10,115 nt of DNA from an uncultured Bacilli bacterium (GTDB lineage Bacteria > Bacillota_I > Bacilli_A > RF39 > UBA660): NCBI GenBank assembly GCA_947589375.1, contig CANQAO010000034.1:1-10115 (forward strand). The letters run 5' to 3'. This document shows positions 1 through 6,672 of the stretch, piece after piece. Within the stretch, counting starts at the first letter, position 1. Every line of letters begins with the position of its first letter. A model generated the notes under the pieces. The model made no database searches, was not told the DNA's origin, and worked only from the letters and a program-made list of their open reading frames with translations. Both the position numbers and the translations under genes were made by a program.

Positions 1-19
1 AGGATGATAAAATCATCCT
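1..19. repeat. Perfect short hairpin at the left edge
   Basis: An 8-bp perfect inverted repeat, AGGATGAT and ATCATCCT, surrounds a 3-base AAA loop. There is no T-run after it on the plus strand. On the minus strand the following bases lie outside the window, so it could be a terminator or a leader hairpin of the next gene. Its role cannot be decided here. Confidence 0.4.
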
Positions 20-42
20 CTCATAGTCAGTTTCTTGTATCA

Positions 43-71
43 ATTTAATGTCCACCAACACTATTTGACAA
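43..71 (-). promoter_or_regulatory. Possible sigma-A-type promoter reading out of the left edge
   Basis: On the minus strand a TTGTCA box (positions 66-71, 5 of 6 to TTGACA) is followed after 17 bases by TTAAAT (positions 43-48, 4 of 6 to TATAAT). A GAGAGG purine run lies further downstream near the edge. It would serve a gene beyond the window. In AT-rich DNA such matches are common, so this is weak evidence. Confidence 0.25.
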
Positions 72-72
72 A

Positions 73-92
73 GAACCCAAGAAACGGGGTTC
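73..92. repeat. Intergenic inverted repeat, terminator-like
   Basis: GAACCC and GGGTTC form a 6-bp stem with an 8-base loop. This is GC-rich for this region. On the minus strand the stem is followed by only three T residues before GTC, so it is at best a weak second terminator behind the GH31 gene. The noncoding interval 1-126 otherwise shows no credible gene. Confidence 0.35.
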
Positions 93-126
93 ATATCAGC
101 TTAAAACTATATGTTTTTTTGAACAA

Positions 127-152
127 AAATATAAGACCTAAGCCTTATATTT
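127..152 (-). terminator. Rho-independent terminator of the pyk-GH31 unit
   Basis: On the minus strand a 9-bp AT-rich stem (AAATATAAG paired with CTTATATTT) with an 8-base loop runs straight into further T residues (TTGTTC follows). It overlaps the TAA stop of the GH31 gene at 145-147. The stem is poor in GC, so efficiency is uncertain, but its position directly at the gene end fits. Confidence 0.6.
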
Positions 153-2547
153 CGTTAATATATTCTAGTAATTTAATAAACATCTTAATAAACTTTTTAT
201 CTAAGCCTTTTTTACCTAGCTTACGAATTTCAATACGTTTCTTTTGAATCGTTAAATCACTAAATAAAATGGAATCGATAGTTTCTTTCATTTCGGTGGA
301 AATTTGAAGATCACTGATAATACTTTCGATGTCCCGGTTGATTAAGTGCACAGCATCAATTTCAATATCTTTACCCTTACAGCTAATTGTAAGCTGTCCG
401 ACGGTTTTAACATCTTTAACTTCCACAATAAAGTCTGGTCCATCAACATAAGTTTTAAAAGAAACTTTATCTCGGTTACTATAAATTTCGACATCATCAG
501 TTCGTTTAGTATTACGGAAAATAATCTTATAATTACGAGTTTCAGGCACGATCCCACTCTTACCATCTTTGGCCCTAATAATTACGCTATAGTTATTAGG
601 TAAATAATTATATTCAATTTCCGTAAGCAAGTAAAAACCTTTACGATATAAATCACTTTCGCCATCATCTTCAAATAAAGTATAAGTATTATTCTTCCCT
701 GGGAAAATATGAATTTCCATATCTTTAGGTGGTGTGGTGTCATTTAAATTCTCATGAATGCCAAGGGGAATAATCGCACCTTGTCTAGCAAAGACAGGGA
801 ATTCTTCATCTTTAAAGAAGGTAATATAATTGTGCCCACCGGGGAATTTTTTACCAGTCACAAAGTCATACCACATACCATCAGGCATGGTGAAATTATG
901 CACTACACGGTTCATGACTGGATCTTTTTTAGATACAATTGGGCAAACTAGTAATTCTTCACCAAAATAGTACTCATTACGATATAAAGGATCATCATAA
1001 AGTTCAGGATTAGTATAATAAATTGGCTTAATTAATGGTTTACCAAATTTATGATATTTATAAGCTTCACTATAAATATATGGAATTAATTTATGTCTTA
1101 ATTGTAAATAATCTTTAACAATCGCATAGGTTTTGATATCCCAAAGCCATGGTTCACGTTTATAATACCTACCCTTATCAACACCAAATTTTAAAATTGG
1201 TGAAAATGTCCCTAACTGCACAAATCTAACATATAATTCACCATCTTCGATACCTTTAAAATATCCGCCAATATCATGTGACCAGAAACTAACTCCATTA
1301 TTAAAGGCACTGGCATTAAAGAATGGAATCTTTTTAAGAGTGCTCCAACTAACGGTGGTTTTTCCAGAATATAATACTGGATAACGATGTGGCGCAATTC
1401 TGGCATCTTCAGCTAAAATCATTGGGCGACGTTTATAATCTCTATACATATCATAGAATTGATAATGTTTTAAAAGGGCCATATCTAAAAGTCTATCTTT
1501 TACTTCCACATCAAGCCAATAAAAAGCAATGCCCATAGTATCTAATGGATGAATAAATATTTTTAAATAAACATCAATAAATTTAGGGTCATATACATTA
1601 AATGGGATCTGGCCATTTTTATTAGCTTGTAAATATTTTAAAGCTTCTTCATAATATCTATCGTAATTATAAATACCCTCAGTTGGATTAATGCTTAGTC
1701 CTAACCTAATATTTTTTTCTTTTAAGTAACTTACCATCGCTGCGGGATTTTTAAACTTATCATTATTAAAGGTAAAACCAGATTTTAAATGATATTTACC
1801 ACTATAAGCTCTTTTGTGCCAATCCTTATCTAGTAACACGATAGAAATAGGTATTTCTTTCTTTTCAAAAGTATCTACTAATTCTTTTAGTTCTAAATCA
1901 TCATAATCATTGTTACGACTCCACCAGTTTCCAAGAGCATATCTTGGCACTAGAGCGGGATAACCCGTTAATTCATAATAATCTTTAAGCGCTTCTTCAT
2001 AATCGCCATTATACATAAATAAATAGATATCGATATTGCCTGAATCGCGTTCGGTAACAGTCCCATCCTCATTCCAAACATAATCTTTAGAATCGTCTAG
2101 ACTTGCCATACCTTCAGCCGAATATAAGCCTCTACCATTAGTGCCCCCTTCTTCTAGGCTAATCGCAGGAATGCCAAAATTGCGCACTTCAGGATGACCA
2201 TAATACCATACTTTATCAGTGTTTAGTAATTCCACTTTCAAATTAATGGTTGGATTTACTTTAGTGCCTGCAAATGGTCTTTCTTTGGTATAGGTTAATT
2301 TAAAATAATTCGTCCATATTTCGATAAAATGACTATCATCTTTAGTATGGAATTCTGGAAGAGTTAAATTACGATGTAAAATAAGTCCTGTCGGCCTATC
2401 TAAAAATGCGCCACTTGGACTATACTCTAGTCTAATTACTCTTGGCGATAAAACAGTAAAACGATAACTTCCCCCACTAATAATAGCTTTGGGATTAGCT
2501 TCCGCGCTTTTTAAATCAATTTTAAATTGTTCGCCTAAATTATACAT
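145..2547 (-). CDS. Glycoside hydrolase family 31 (alpha-glucosidase-like) protein with a substituted acid/base residue
   Basis: This 800-residue protein belongs to GH31, a family of retaining alpha-glucosidases, alpha-xylosidases and relatives that cleave alpha-linked sugars with two Asp residues. No signal peptide is visible, so it is probably cytoplasmic. The N-terminal beta-sandwich (about 1-195) begins with the family-typical NPKA and YRFTVLSPRVIRLEYS stretch. The TIM barrel (about 200-500) carries LDKDWH (239-244), WLD with the nucleophile-position D346, HRYP (387-390), SHDIGG (423-428) and FSPI (448-451). C-terminal beta domains follow, then a helical, charged tail of about 70 residues (731-800). 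At the acid/base position, where relatives read SGDT, this protein reads SGKT (K396). Relatives also usually have Arg at the E380 position and His at the G455 position. It is likely impaired or altered in catalysis. The gene lies downstream of pyk, 24 bases from this start. The upstream ATG at 2560-2562 has no ribosome site; the ATG at 2545-2547 has a weak GGGG 9 bases before it and fits the family start better. Confidence 0.9.
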   Translation of the reverse strand: MYNLGEQFKIDLKSAEANPKAIISGGSYRFTVLSPRVIRLEYSPSGAFLDRPTGLILHRNLTLPEFHTKDDSHFIEIWTNYFKLTYTKERPFAGTKVNPTINLKVELLNTDKVWYYGHPEVRNFGIPAISLEEGGTNGRGLYSAEGMASLDDSKDYVWNEDGTVTERDSGNIDIYLFMYNGDYEEALKDYYELTGYPALVPRYALGNWWSRNNDYDDLELKELVDTFEKKEIPISIVLLDKDWHKRAYSGKYHLKSGFTFNNDKFKNPAAMVSYLKEKNIRLGLSINPTEGIYNYDRYYEEALKYLQANKNGQIPFNVYDPKFIDVYLKIFIHPLDTMGIAFYWLDVEVKDRLLDMALLKHYQFYDMYRDYKRRPMILAEDARIAPHRYPVLYSGKTTVSWSTLKKIPFFNASAFNNGVSFWSHDIGGYFKGIEDGELYVRFVQLGTFSPILKFGVDKGRYYKREPWLWDIKTYAIVKDYLQLRHKLIPYIYSEAYKYHKFGKPLIKPIYYTNPELYDDPLYRNEYYFGEELLVCPIVSKKDPVMNRVVHNFTMPDGMWYDFVTGKKFPGGHNYITFFKDEEFPVFARQGAIIPLGIHENLNDTTPPKDMEIHIFPGKNNTYTLFEDDGESDLYRKGFYLLTEIEYNYLPNNYSVIIRAKDGKSGIVPETRNYKIIFRNTKRTDDVEIYSNRDKVSFKTYVDGPDFIVEVKDVKTVGQLTISCKGKDIEIDAVHLINRDIESIISDLQISTEMKETIDSILFSDLTIQKKRIEIRKLGKKGLDKKFIKMFIKLLEYINEI

Positions 2548-2571
2548 GATATCACGCCCCATATTATTTTT

Positions 2572-3984
2572 TTAAATTTCATCTATCTGCATAAAATTTG
2601 TCTGTCTAGCTTTTTTAAATGGATATCCACCGGTGATAATTACTTTATCACCTTTTTCTAAACCTAAAAGTTCTTGTAACTGCATTTTAACTTTTTGCGT
2701 TAAAATATCGAAATCTGATTCTTTAATCGCAATCGGTAAAACCCCAAAATAAAGATTTAAACCTCGCGCAATTTGTTTATCAGAAGTAACCGCTAATATC
2801 ATACATGGTGGACGAAGTTTACTAATTTGTTTCACGGTATGACCAGTAGTTGTAGTGGCAATAATAACCTTACAATCAAGTTCTAAGGCCCCTAAAGCCA
2901 CACTGCTAGCAATCGTCCCAGAAATGTCTTTAGTTTTAGCTTTAATCGCCGCTTCTAAATAATCATCGTAATTAGTACTAGCTTCAGCTGATTTGATGAT
3001 TTTTTCAATTTCCATAACCGCTTCAATCGGATTAGGTCCCACTGCTGTTTCCCCAGCTAATAAAATACTATCAACACTTTCCGAAATAGCGTTAGCTAAA
3101 TCTGAAACTTCGGAACGACTAGGAATAACTTCTTCGGTTAAAAAACTATCTAACTCCGCTGTAATGATACTAATTTTACCTTTATTACGGCATTTGCGAA
3201 TCACTTGACGTTTAATGTTTGGTACATCTTCCAGTGGTAGTTCGACAGCTAAGTCACTACGAGCGAGTAACACACCATCCGCCACATCGATAATACGATT
3301 TAATGATTTTACAGCTTTATCATTTTGAATTTTAGCAATTAAGCCAATATGATCATTTTGAAGTTCAATTAAAACATCGTTAATTTCCATAATATCTTCA
3401 GCATCCGTCACATTAGATACGCCAATAAAATCCACACCCATTTCATGAGCAAATAATATATCTTTACGATCTTGTTCGGTTAAAAACTTACGATTTAAAG
3501 TAATGCCTGGCAAGTATATTTTTGATAAACTAGTTACTTCCCCACCTTGAAGTACTTCACAAACTACATAATCTAGCCCCTTTTCAACGACTTCTAAAAC
3601 TACTTTGCCATCCATCAGTTTGATAATTGAATGATATTTTAAATCATCGATTAGTTTAGGGTAATTAACACAAAATTGGAAACCATTACAGATAACTTGT
3701 TTCGCATAAATACGTATGCGTTCACCAGTTTTATATTCAGCCCTACCATTATAAAACTCACCCGTTCTAAGGCAAGGGCCTTCTAAATCCATCATGACAG
3801 CGGTATTGGTGCCCAAATCTTCATTAATTTTATTGATATTGTCGATAATATGTTTAGAAAATTCATGATCGGAAAAGCTCATATTTAAACGAATAACATC
3901 GACCCCACTTTGGATTAATTTTTCCAAAAGCTCACGTGTATAAGTAAGCGGTCCGACGGTAGCAATTATTTTCGTTCTATTCAT
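2572..3984 (-). CDS. pyk: Pyruvate kinase family protein with divergent active site
   Basis: Pyruvate kinase transfers phosphate from PEP to ADP in the last step of glycolysis. At 470 residues this has the usual bacterial length and layout: A domain with N-terminal TKIIATVGP, B-domain insert (about 71-160), ARSDLAVELP (241-250), SEVSDLANA (291-299), LLAGETA (308-314) and a C-terminal domain with SGTIASS and LRPP. Several active-site residues differ from those recalled for rabbit muscle and Bacillus enzymes. The RLN.SHG motif reads RLNMSFS (32-38). DTKGPEIR reads DLEGPCLR (66-73), which loses the K+-ligand Thr and the Lys. The Mg2+-ligand Glu of AKIE is Gln (Q220). The ATQML(E/D)S loop reads ITAELDS and seems one residue short. 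R32, N34, S36, D66, R73, K218 and D244 remain. Family membership is clear; full pyruvate kinase activity is doubtful. It is the first gene of a two-gene unit. The ATG start is fixed by the N-terminal motif, although no normal ribosome site precedes it. Confidence 0.88.
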   Translation of the reverse strand: MNRTKIIATVGPLTYTRELLEKLIQSGVDVIRLNMSFSDHEFSKHIIDNINKINEDLGTNTAVMMDLEGPCLRTGEFYNGRAEYKTGERIRIYAKQVICNGFQFCVNYPKLIDDLKYHSIIKLMDGKVVLEVVEKGLDYVVCEVLQGGEVTSLSKIYLPGITLNRKFLTEQDRKDILFAHEMGVDFIGVSNVTDAEDIMEINDVLIELQNDHIGLIAKIQNDKAVKSLNRIIDVADGVLLARSDLAVELPLEDVPNIKRQVIRKCRNKGKISIITAELDSFLTEEVIPSRSEVSDLANAISESVDSILLAGETAVGPNPIEAVMEIEKIIKSAEASTNYDDYLEAAIKAKTKDISGTIASSVALGALELDCKVIIATTTTGHTVKQISKLRPPCMILAVTSDKQIARGLNLYFGVLPIAIKESDFDILTQKVKMQLQELLGLEKGDKVIITGGYPFKKARQTNFMQIDEI

Positions 3985-3996
3985 ATTATCACATAT

Positions 3997-4031
3997 AATC
4001 TAATTATGGTCTTTAAGACCTATATTAGATT
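3997..4031 (-). promoter_or_regulatory. 35-bp dyad (leader hairpin or operator) in front of pyk
   Basis: Outer arms AATCTAAT and ATTAGATT (8 bp), a 3x3 mismatch, then an inner GGTCT/AGACC stem make one symmetric structure centred near 4014. It lies between the pyk promoter and the start codon. If transcribed, it would form a hairpin in a leader of about 56 bases. Just upstream, at 4031-4040, the predicted 5' end carries a Shine-Dalgarno-like purine run, AGGAAGGGGA. The last bases before ATG have no ribosome site. The dyad could instead act as a DNA operator. Confidence 0.6.
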
Positions 4032-4046
4032 CCCCTTCCTATTATA

Positions 4047-4074
4047 ATTATACCAATTTTTCGGTGAATAACAA
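4047..4074 (-). promoter_or_regulatory. Extended -10 promoter of pyk
   Basis: TGGTATAAT is a perfect extended -10 (TATAAT at 4047-4052). A TTGTTA -35 match (4069-4074, 4 of 6) lies 16 bases upstream. Transcription would start near 4040, giving a leader of about 56 bases. It follows the greA terminator, consistent with a new transcription unit. Confidence 0.7.
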
Positions 4075-4093
4075 GGGGAAAAGGCACAAAAAT

Positions 4094-4121
4094 AAAAAAA
4101 ATAGGCTCTTTAACCTATTTT
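4094..4121 (-). terminator. Rho-independent terminator behind greA
   Basis: On the minus strand AAAATAGG and CCTATTTT form an 8-bp stem with an 8-base loop that can pair further with GG/CC-adjacent bases. The 3' arm continues into a run of eight T residues. The stem overlaps the TAG stop of greA at 4115-4117. Confidence 0.8.
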
Positions 4122-4585
4122 ATATCTAATATTTTAACTTCATATTCACCATTTGGGCTGGTAACTTTAGCGACATCACCTTTTTTAAGGCCTATGATCG
4201 CTGCAGCGATTGGTGATTCATTTGAAATTTTATTTTCAAAAGGGTCAGCTTCAGTACTACCGACAATGGTATACGTGTCGGTTTCACCATCTTCGACATA
4301 TTCGATTTTAACGGTGTTTCCAATTGATACTACATCAGTATCCGCACTTTGGATAACGACAGCATTTTCAATCATCTGACTTAAGTTCGCTATTTTGGCT
4401 TCGACTTCGGCTTGTTCACTACGAGCCGCATCATATTCCGCATTCTCACTTAAATCTCCTAAGGCACGTGCTTCTTTTAAAGCATTAATTACTTCAGGCC
4501 TTTTTTCTTGTTGTAAATATTCAAGTTCTTTTTTCATGTCTTCTAACCCTTGCTCAGTTACATAAATCTCATCTGCTTTAGACAT
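4115..4585 (-). CDS. greA: Transcription elongation factor GreA
   Basis: GreA enters the secondary channel of RNA polymerase and stimulates cleavage of backtracked transcripts. The 156-residue length is normal. Residues 1-75 form the antiparallel coiled coil with the tip motif GDLSENAEYDAARSEQ (43-58), whose acidic residues D44 and E47 position the catalytic metal. Residues 80-156 form the FKBP-like domain with the family signature SNESPIAAAIIGLKKGD (121-137). An in-frame GTG lies three codons upstream at 4592-4594, but it falls inside the ribosome site. The ATG at 4583-4585 is preceded by AGAGGTGG at a good distance, so it is the chosen start. The gene follows trhP2 by 40 bases without an intervening terminator, as in the Bacillus yrrO-greA region but without udk between them. 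It also has its own promoter. Confidence 0.96.
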   Translation of the reverse strand: MSKADEIYVTEQGLEDMKKELEYLQQEKRPEVINALKEARALGDLSENAEYDAARSEQAEVEAKIANLSQMIENAVVIQSADTDVVSIGNTVKIEYVEDGETDTYTIVGSTEADPFENKISNESPIAAAIIGLKKGDVAKVTSPNGEYEVKILDIK

Positions 4586-4619
4586 TCTGTCCACCTCTCC
4601 TTAATACTGATTTCTACAA

Positions 4620-4648
4620 ATGTTACTACACTTTTGATGTTTTGTCAA
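4620..4648 (-). promoter_or_regulatory. Internal promoter of greA, -35 inside trhP2
   Basis: A perfect TTGACA (4643-4648) lies in the last codons of trhP2. After 17 bases comes TAACAT (4620-4625, 4 of 6 to TATAAT), immediately past the trhP2 stop. Transcription would start near 4613, about 28 bases before the greA ATG. This would allow greA expression independent of the U32 genes. Confidence 0.55.
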
Positions 4649-5831
4649 GTGCTTTTTTCATCATATAGTCCTCACCTACTGGTTTCGGTACTTTAATATA
4701 TACTATTTGTTTAGGGTGTCTAACTATACCTATTTTTTGCATATCTTCATCATAAATTTCATCAATGACCAAATCAAACTCATCATTTGGCCCAAAAATA
4801 GTGACTTTATCACCCTTCTCAAAATAATTTCTTTGTTCTAATTTCATGAGGTTAGTCTTTTTATCATAAGCTAAAACTAAACCTAAAAAATCTTGATTAG
4901 TAATTTCCATACGGCCATTATAATAGCCGGTGTCTTTGCCAAAATTACCATCAAAGAATTGGGCGACGGAATCACGATTCGCGCATCTTCTTAAAACTTT
5001 TTCATATTCTAAATTATATTTATAATTATTTTTATCTTTTAAATATTCATCAATCACTTGGCGGTAAACTTTAACAATCGTCGCAATATAATATGCGGAG
5101 CGCATACGCCCTTCGATTTTTAAACTATCGATATCCATATCGATTAATTCAGGAATATATTTAATTAACGATAAATCTTTGCTGCAAAAAGTAAATGGTT
5201 TTTCGCCTTTAACTTCTGCGCCATCGATAATTAAATCAAAATCCCAGCGGCAAATTTGACTGCAACCACCACGATTGGAATCGCGATTGGTTAAAAAATT
5301 AGAAAGCACACACCTACCACTATAAGAAGCGCACATGGCCCCATGGACAAAGACTTCAAGTTCGATTGGGACACTATCTTTGACGATTTTGATGTCATCT
5401 TTGGTGCATTCTCTAGCTAAAACAATACGGCTTACGCCTTCTTTATGCCAAAAAGCGGCCGCTTTTTTATTAATCGTTGAAGCCTGAGTTGATAAATGAA
5501 TGGTTAAATTAGTATTATCTTTAGCTATTTTAATAATAGCTGGATCACTAACAATGATACCATCGACCTTAAGTTTATCTAATTTTTTGAGATAATCCGT
5601 TATCATTTCAAGTTCTTTATTATGCATGGCAATATTGACGGTAACATATACTTTTTTATTTAAATTATGGGCAAAAGCGACGCCTTTTTCTAAATCTTTT
5701 AAAGAAAAATTATCGGCATTGGCTCTTAAGTTAAAAGATCCGCCAACATAAACGGCATCAGCCCCATATAACAAAGCAATTTTTAATCTTTCTAAATCGC
5801 CAGCTGGGGCGAGTAATTCTGGTTTATTCAT
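4626..5831 (-). CDS. trhP2: U32 family tRNA hydroxylation protein, large subunit (YrrO/TrhP2-like)
   Basis: This 401-residue U32-family protein is historically labelled a collagenase-like peptidase. The Bacillus homologue YrrO is needed, with YrrN, to make 5-hydroxyuridine at tRNA wobble position 34 using a prephenate-dependent route. It opens with PELLAPAGD (4-12) and VYVGG (28-32). The U32 signature is clear: E159, F161, then HGAMC with C167 and GRC with C174. These are followed by GGCSQICRW (C190, C194), FCSKDL (C216) and DSLKIEGRMRS (235-245). The cysteine set fits an iron-sulfur-binding hydroxylase rather than a protease; no protease catalytic motif is seen. The C-terminal part (about 310-401) is a small beta domain. 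The gene overlaps trhP1 by 8 bases and has AAGGTG 7 bases before its ATG, so the two are translationally coupled. Confidence 0.93.
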   Translation of the reverse strand: MNKPELLAPAGDLERLKIALLYGADAVYVGGSFNLRANADNFSLKDLEKGVAFAHNLNKKVYVTVNIAMHNKELEMITDYLKKLDKLKVDGIIVSDPAIIKIAKDNTNLTIHLSTQASTINKKAAAFWHKEGVSRIVLARECTKDDIKIVKDSVPIELEVFVHGAMCASYSGRCVLSNFLTNRDSNRGGCSQICRWDFDLIIDGAEVKGEKPFTFCSKDLSLIKYIPELIDMDIDSLKIEGRMRSAYYIATIVKVYRQVIDEYLKDKNNYKYNLEYEKVLRRCANRDSVAQFFDGNFGKDTGYYNGRMEITNQDFLGLVLAYDKKTNLMKLEQRNYFEKGDKVTIFGPNDEFDLVIDEIYDEDMQKIGIVRHPKQIVYIKVPKPVGEDYMMKKALDKTSKV

Positions 5832-6618
5832 CTTTCTTCACCTTATATATCGTTTCTTTATACAAAAAACCATGTTCAAACGGAAAATTGTGCGCATCAG
5901 TAAGTACTTTTTTAAATTCCTTTTCATCGATAAAGGTACTATTGAAAACTAAATAATCGTCTAAAAAGTCTTCATCTAAAATATTTAAAATGTAATTTGA
6001 AAAAACCGTCGTCCCATGGTTATCATCGATAATGGGATATGTCTTACCCTCTTTATAAATGTGCTTTTTTAGGCCTTTTTGATCTAAATTAAAATAGTCT
6101 AAATAGTTTTTAACTAAATGTCTTTTGGAAGTAAACATGGGAATATAACCAAAGACATTAATAAAAAGTTTGGCTTTACTATGTTTTTTGATGGTGATGA
6201 TTTCATCTTTAGTGAGTTCTGAAGATAAATAAGCATATTTAGCGCCTTTATCATACCAATAATTAATAGTTTCATAGTTGGTAACTAAATGTTCTTGGGC
6301 CCATACTAAATCGGTTTTTAAATTTAATTCGGCTTTTAATTGGATAAACGCAATATCGTAAAAAATAATGCCCTTAATGTTTAATGCTTCTATTTGTTTT
6401 AATACTTTAGTTAAGACCTTTATTTCTTCATTATAAATACTTTTATTCATGACTAAAAATACGTCCGGACCTATAGCTTTTATTTCGTTTATTTCATCAA
6501 AGGTAAAAGTATTTGGAAAATTAATACTATAGTCCTGAACTGGTAATATAAAAGCGGTTACTAAATCTTTAAGATCTTGTGCTTGCTTTAAACTACTAAT
6601 AATGGCTACTTTTTTCAT
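5824..6618 (-). CDS. trhP1: U32 family tRNA hydroxylation protein, small subunit (YrrN/TrhP1-like)
   Basis: This 264-residue protein resembles the short U32 partner YrrN, which acts with YrrO in tRNA ho5U34 formation. It contains the barrel-like part of the fold, IKGIIFYD (81-88), and the motif GYIPMFTSKRHLVKNY (157-172), which is typical of the small subunit. It has no cysteine at all, so any metal cluster must be supplied by TrhP2. At 264 residues it is somewhat shorter than Bacillus YrrN (about 309). An in-frame ATG at 6637-6639 overlaps the -10 element of the gene's own promoter, so it would not be in the mRNA. The ATG at 6616-6618, preceded by GGTGA, gives the natural start MKKVAII. It is the first gene of trhP1-trhP2-greA and overlaps trhP2 by 8 bases. 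The specific function is inferred from family and pairing. Confidence 0.87.
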   Translation of the reverse strand: MKKVAIISSLKQAQDLKDLVTAFILPVQDYSINFPNTFTFDEINEIKAIGPDVFLVMNKSIYNEEIKVLTKVLKQIEALNIKGIIFYDIAFIQLKAELNLKTDLVWAQEHLVTNYETINYWYDKGAKYAYLSSELTKDEIITIKKHSKAKLFINVFGYIPMFTSKRHLVKNYLDYFNLDQKGLKKHIYKEGKTYPIIDDNHGTTVFSNYILNILDEDFLDDYLVFNSTFIDEKEFKKVLTDAHNFPFEHGFLYKETIYKVKKDE

Positions 6619-6637
6619 AATCTCACCCGTAAAATCC

Positions 6638-6646
6638 ATTATATCA
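6638..6646 (-). promoter_or_regulatory. Extended -10 promoter of trhP1-trhP2-greA
   Basis: TGATATAAT is a perfect extended -10 (TATAAT at 6638-6643). It starts within the T-run of the preceding terminator. A -35-like TAGAAA (4 of 6) would fall at 6661-6666, inside that terminator's stem. Transcription would begin near 6631, so the leader is only about a dozen bases. Confidence 0.65.
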
Positions 6647-6672
6647 AAAAAAGGTAGATTTTTCTACCTTTT
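6646..6672 (-). terminator. Rho-independent terminator of the DUF975 gene
   Basis: On the minus strand AAAAGGTAGA and TCTACCTTTT form a perfect 10-bp stem with a 4-base loop, and the 3' arm continues into seven T residues in all. The stem begins inside the TAA stop (6671-6673). This is the best terminator in the window. Confidence 0.9.

Noticed and set aside
65..93. Plus-strand TTGACA at 65-70 as a promoter
   Set aside because: There is no -10-like box at 16-18 bases and no plus-strand gene follows; the bases at the expected place read GGTTCA.
35..247. Plus-strand 70-residue open frame at the left edge
   Set aside because: It runs antisense into the end of the GH31 gene, has no ribosome site and reads as low-complexity Ile/Asn/Leu; it is a shadow frame.
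132..4021. The same TAGGTCTTA string in the GH31 terminator loop and in the pyk leader dyad
   Set aside because: A shared 9-mer is plausible by chance in AT-rich DNA of this size and the flanks differ; there is no further support for a common regulator site.
4592..4594. GTG as the start of greA
   Set aside because: It lies within the purine-rich ribosome site that serves the ATG nine bases downstream, and the shorter protein has the usual GreA length.
4626..6618. Collagenase/protease function for the two U32 proteins
   Set aside because: The U32 peptidase label is historical. The cysteine pattern, the pairing of short and long members, and the nearby trmR fit tRNA hydroxylation better.
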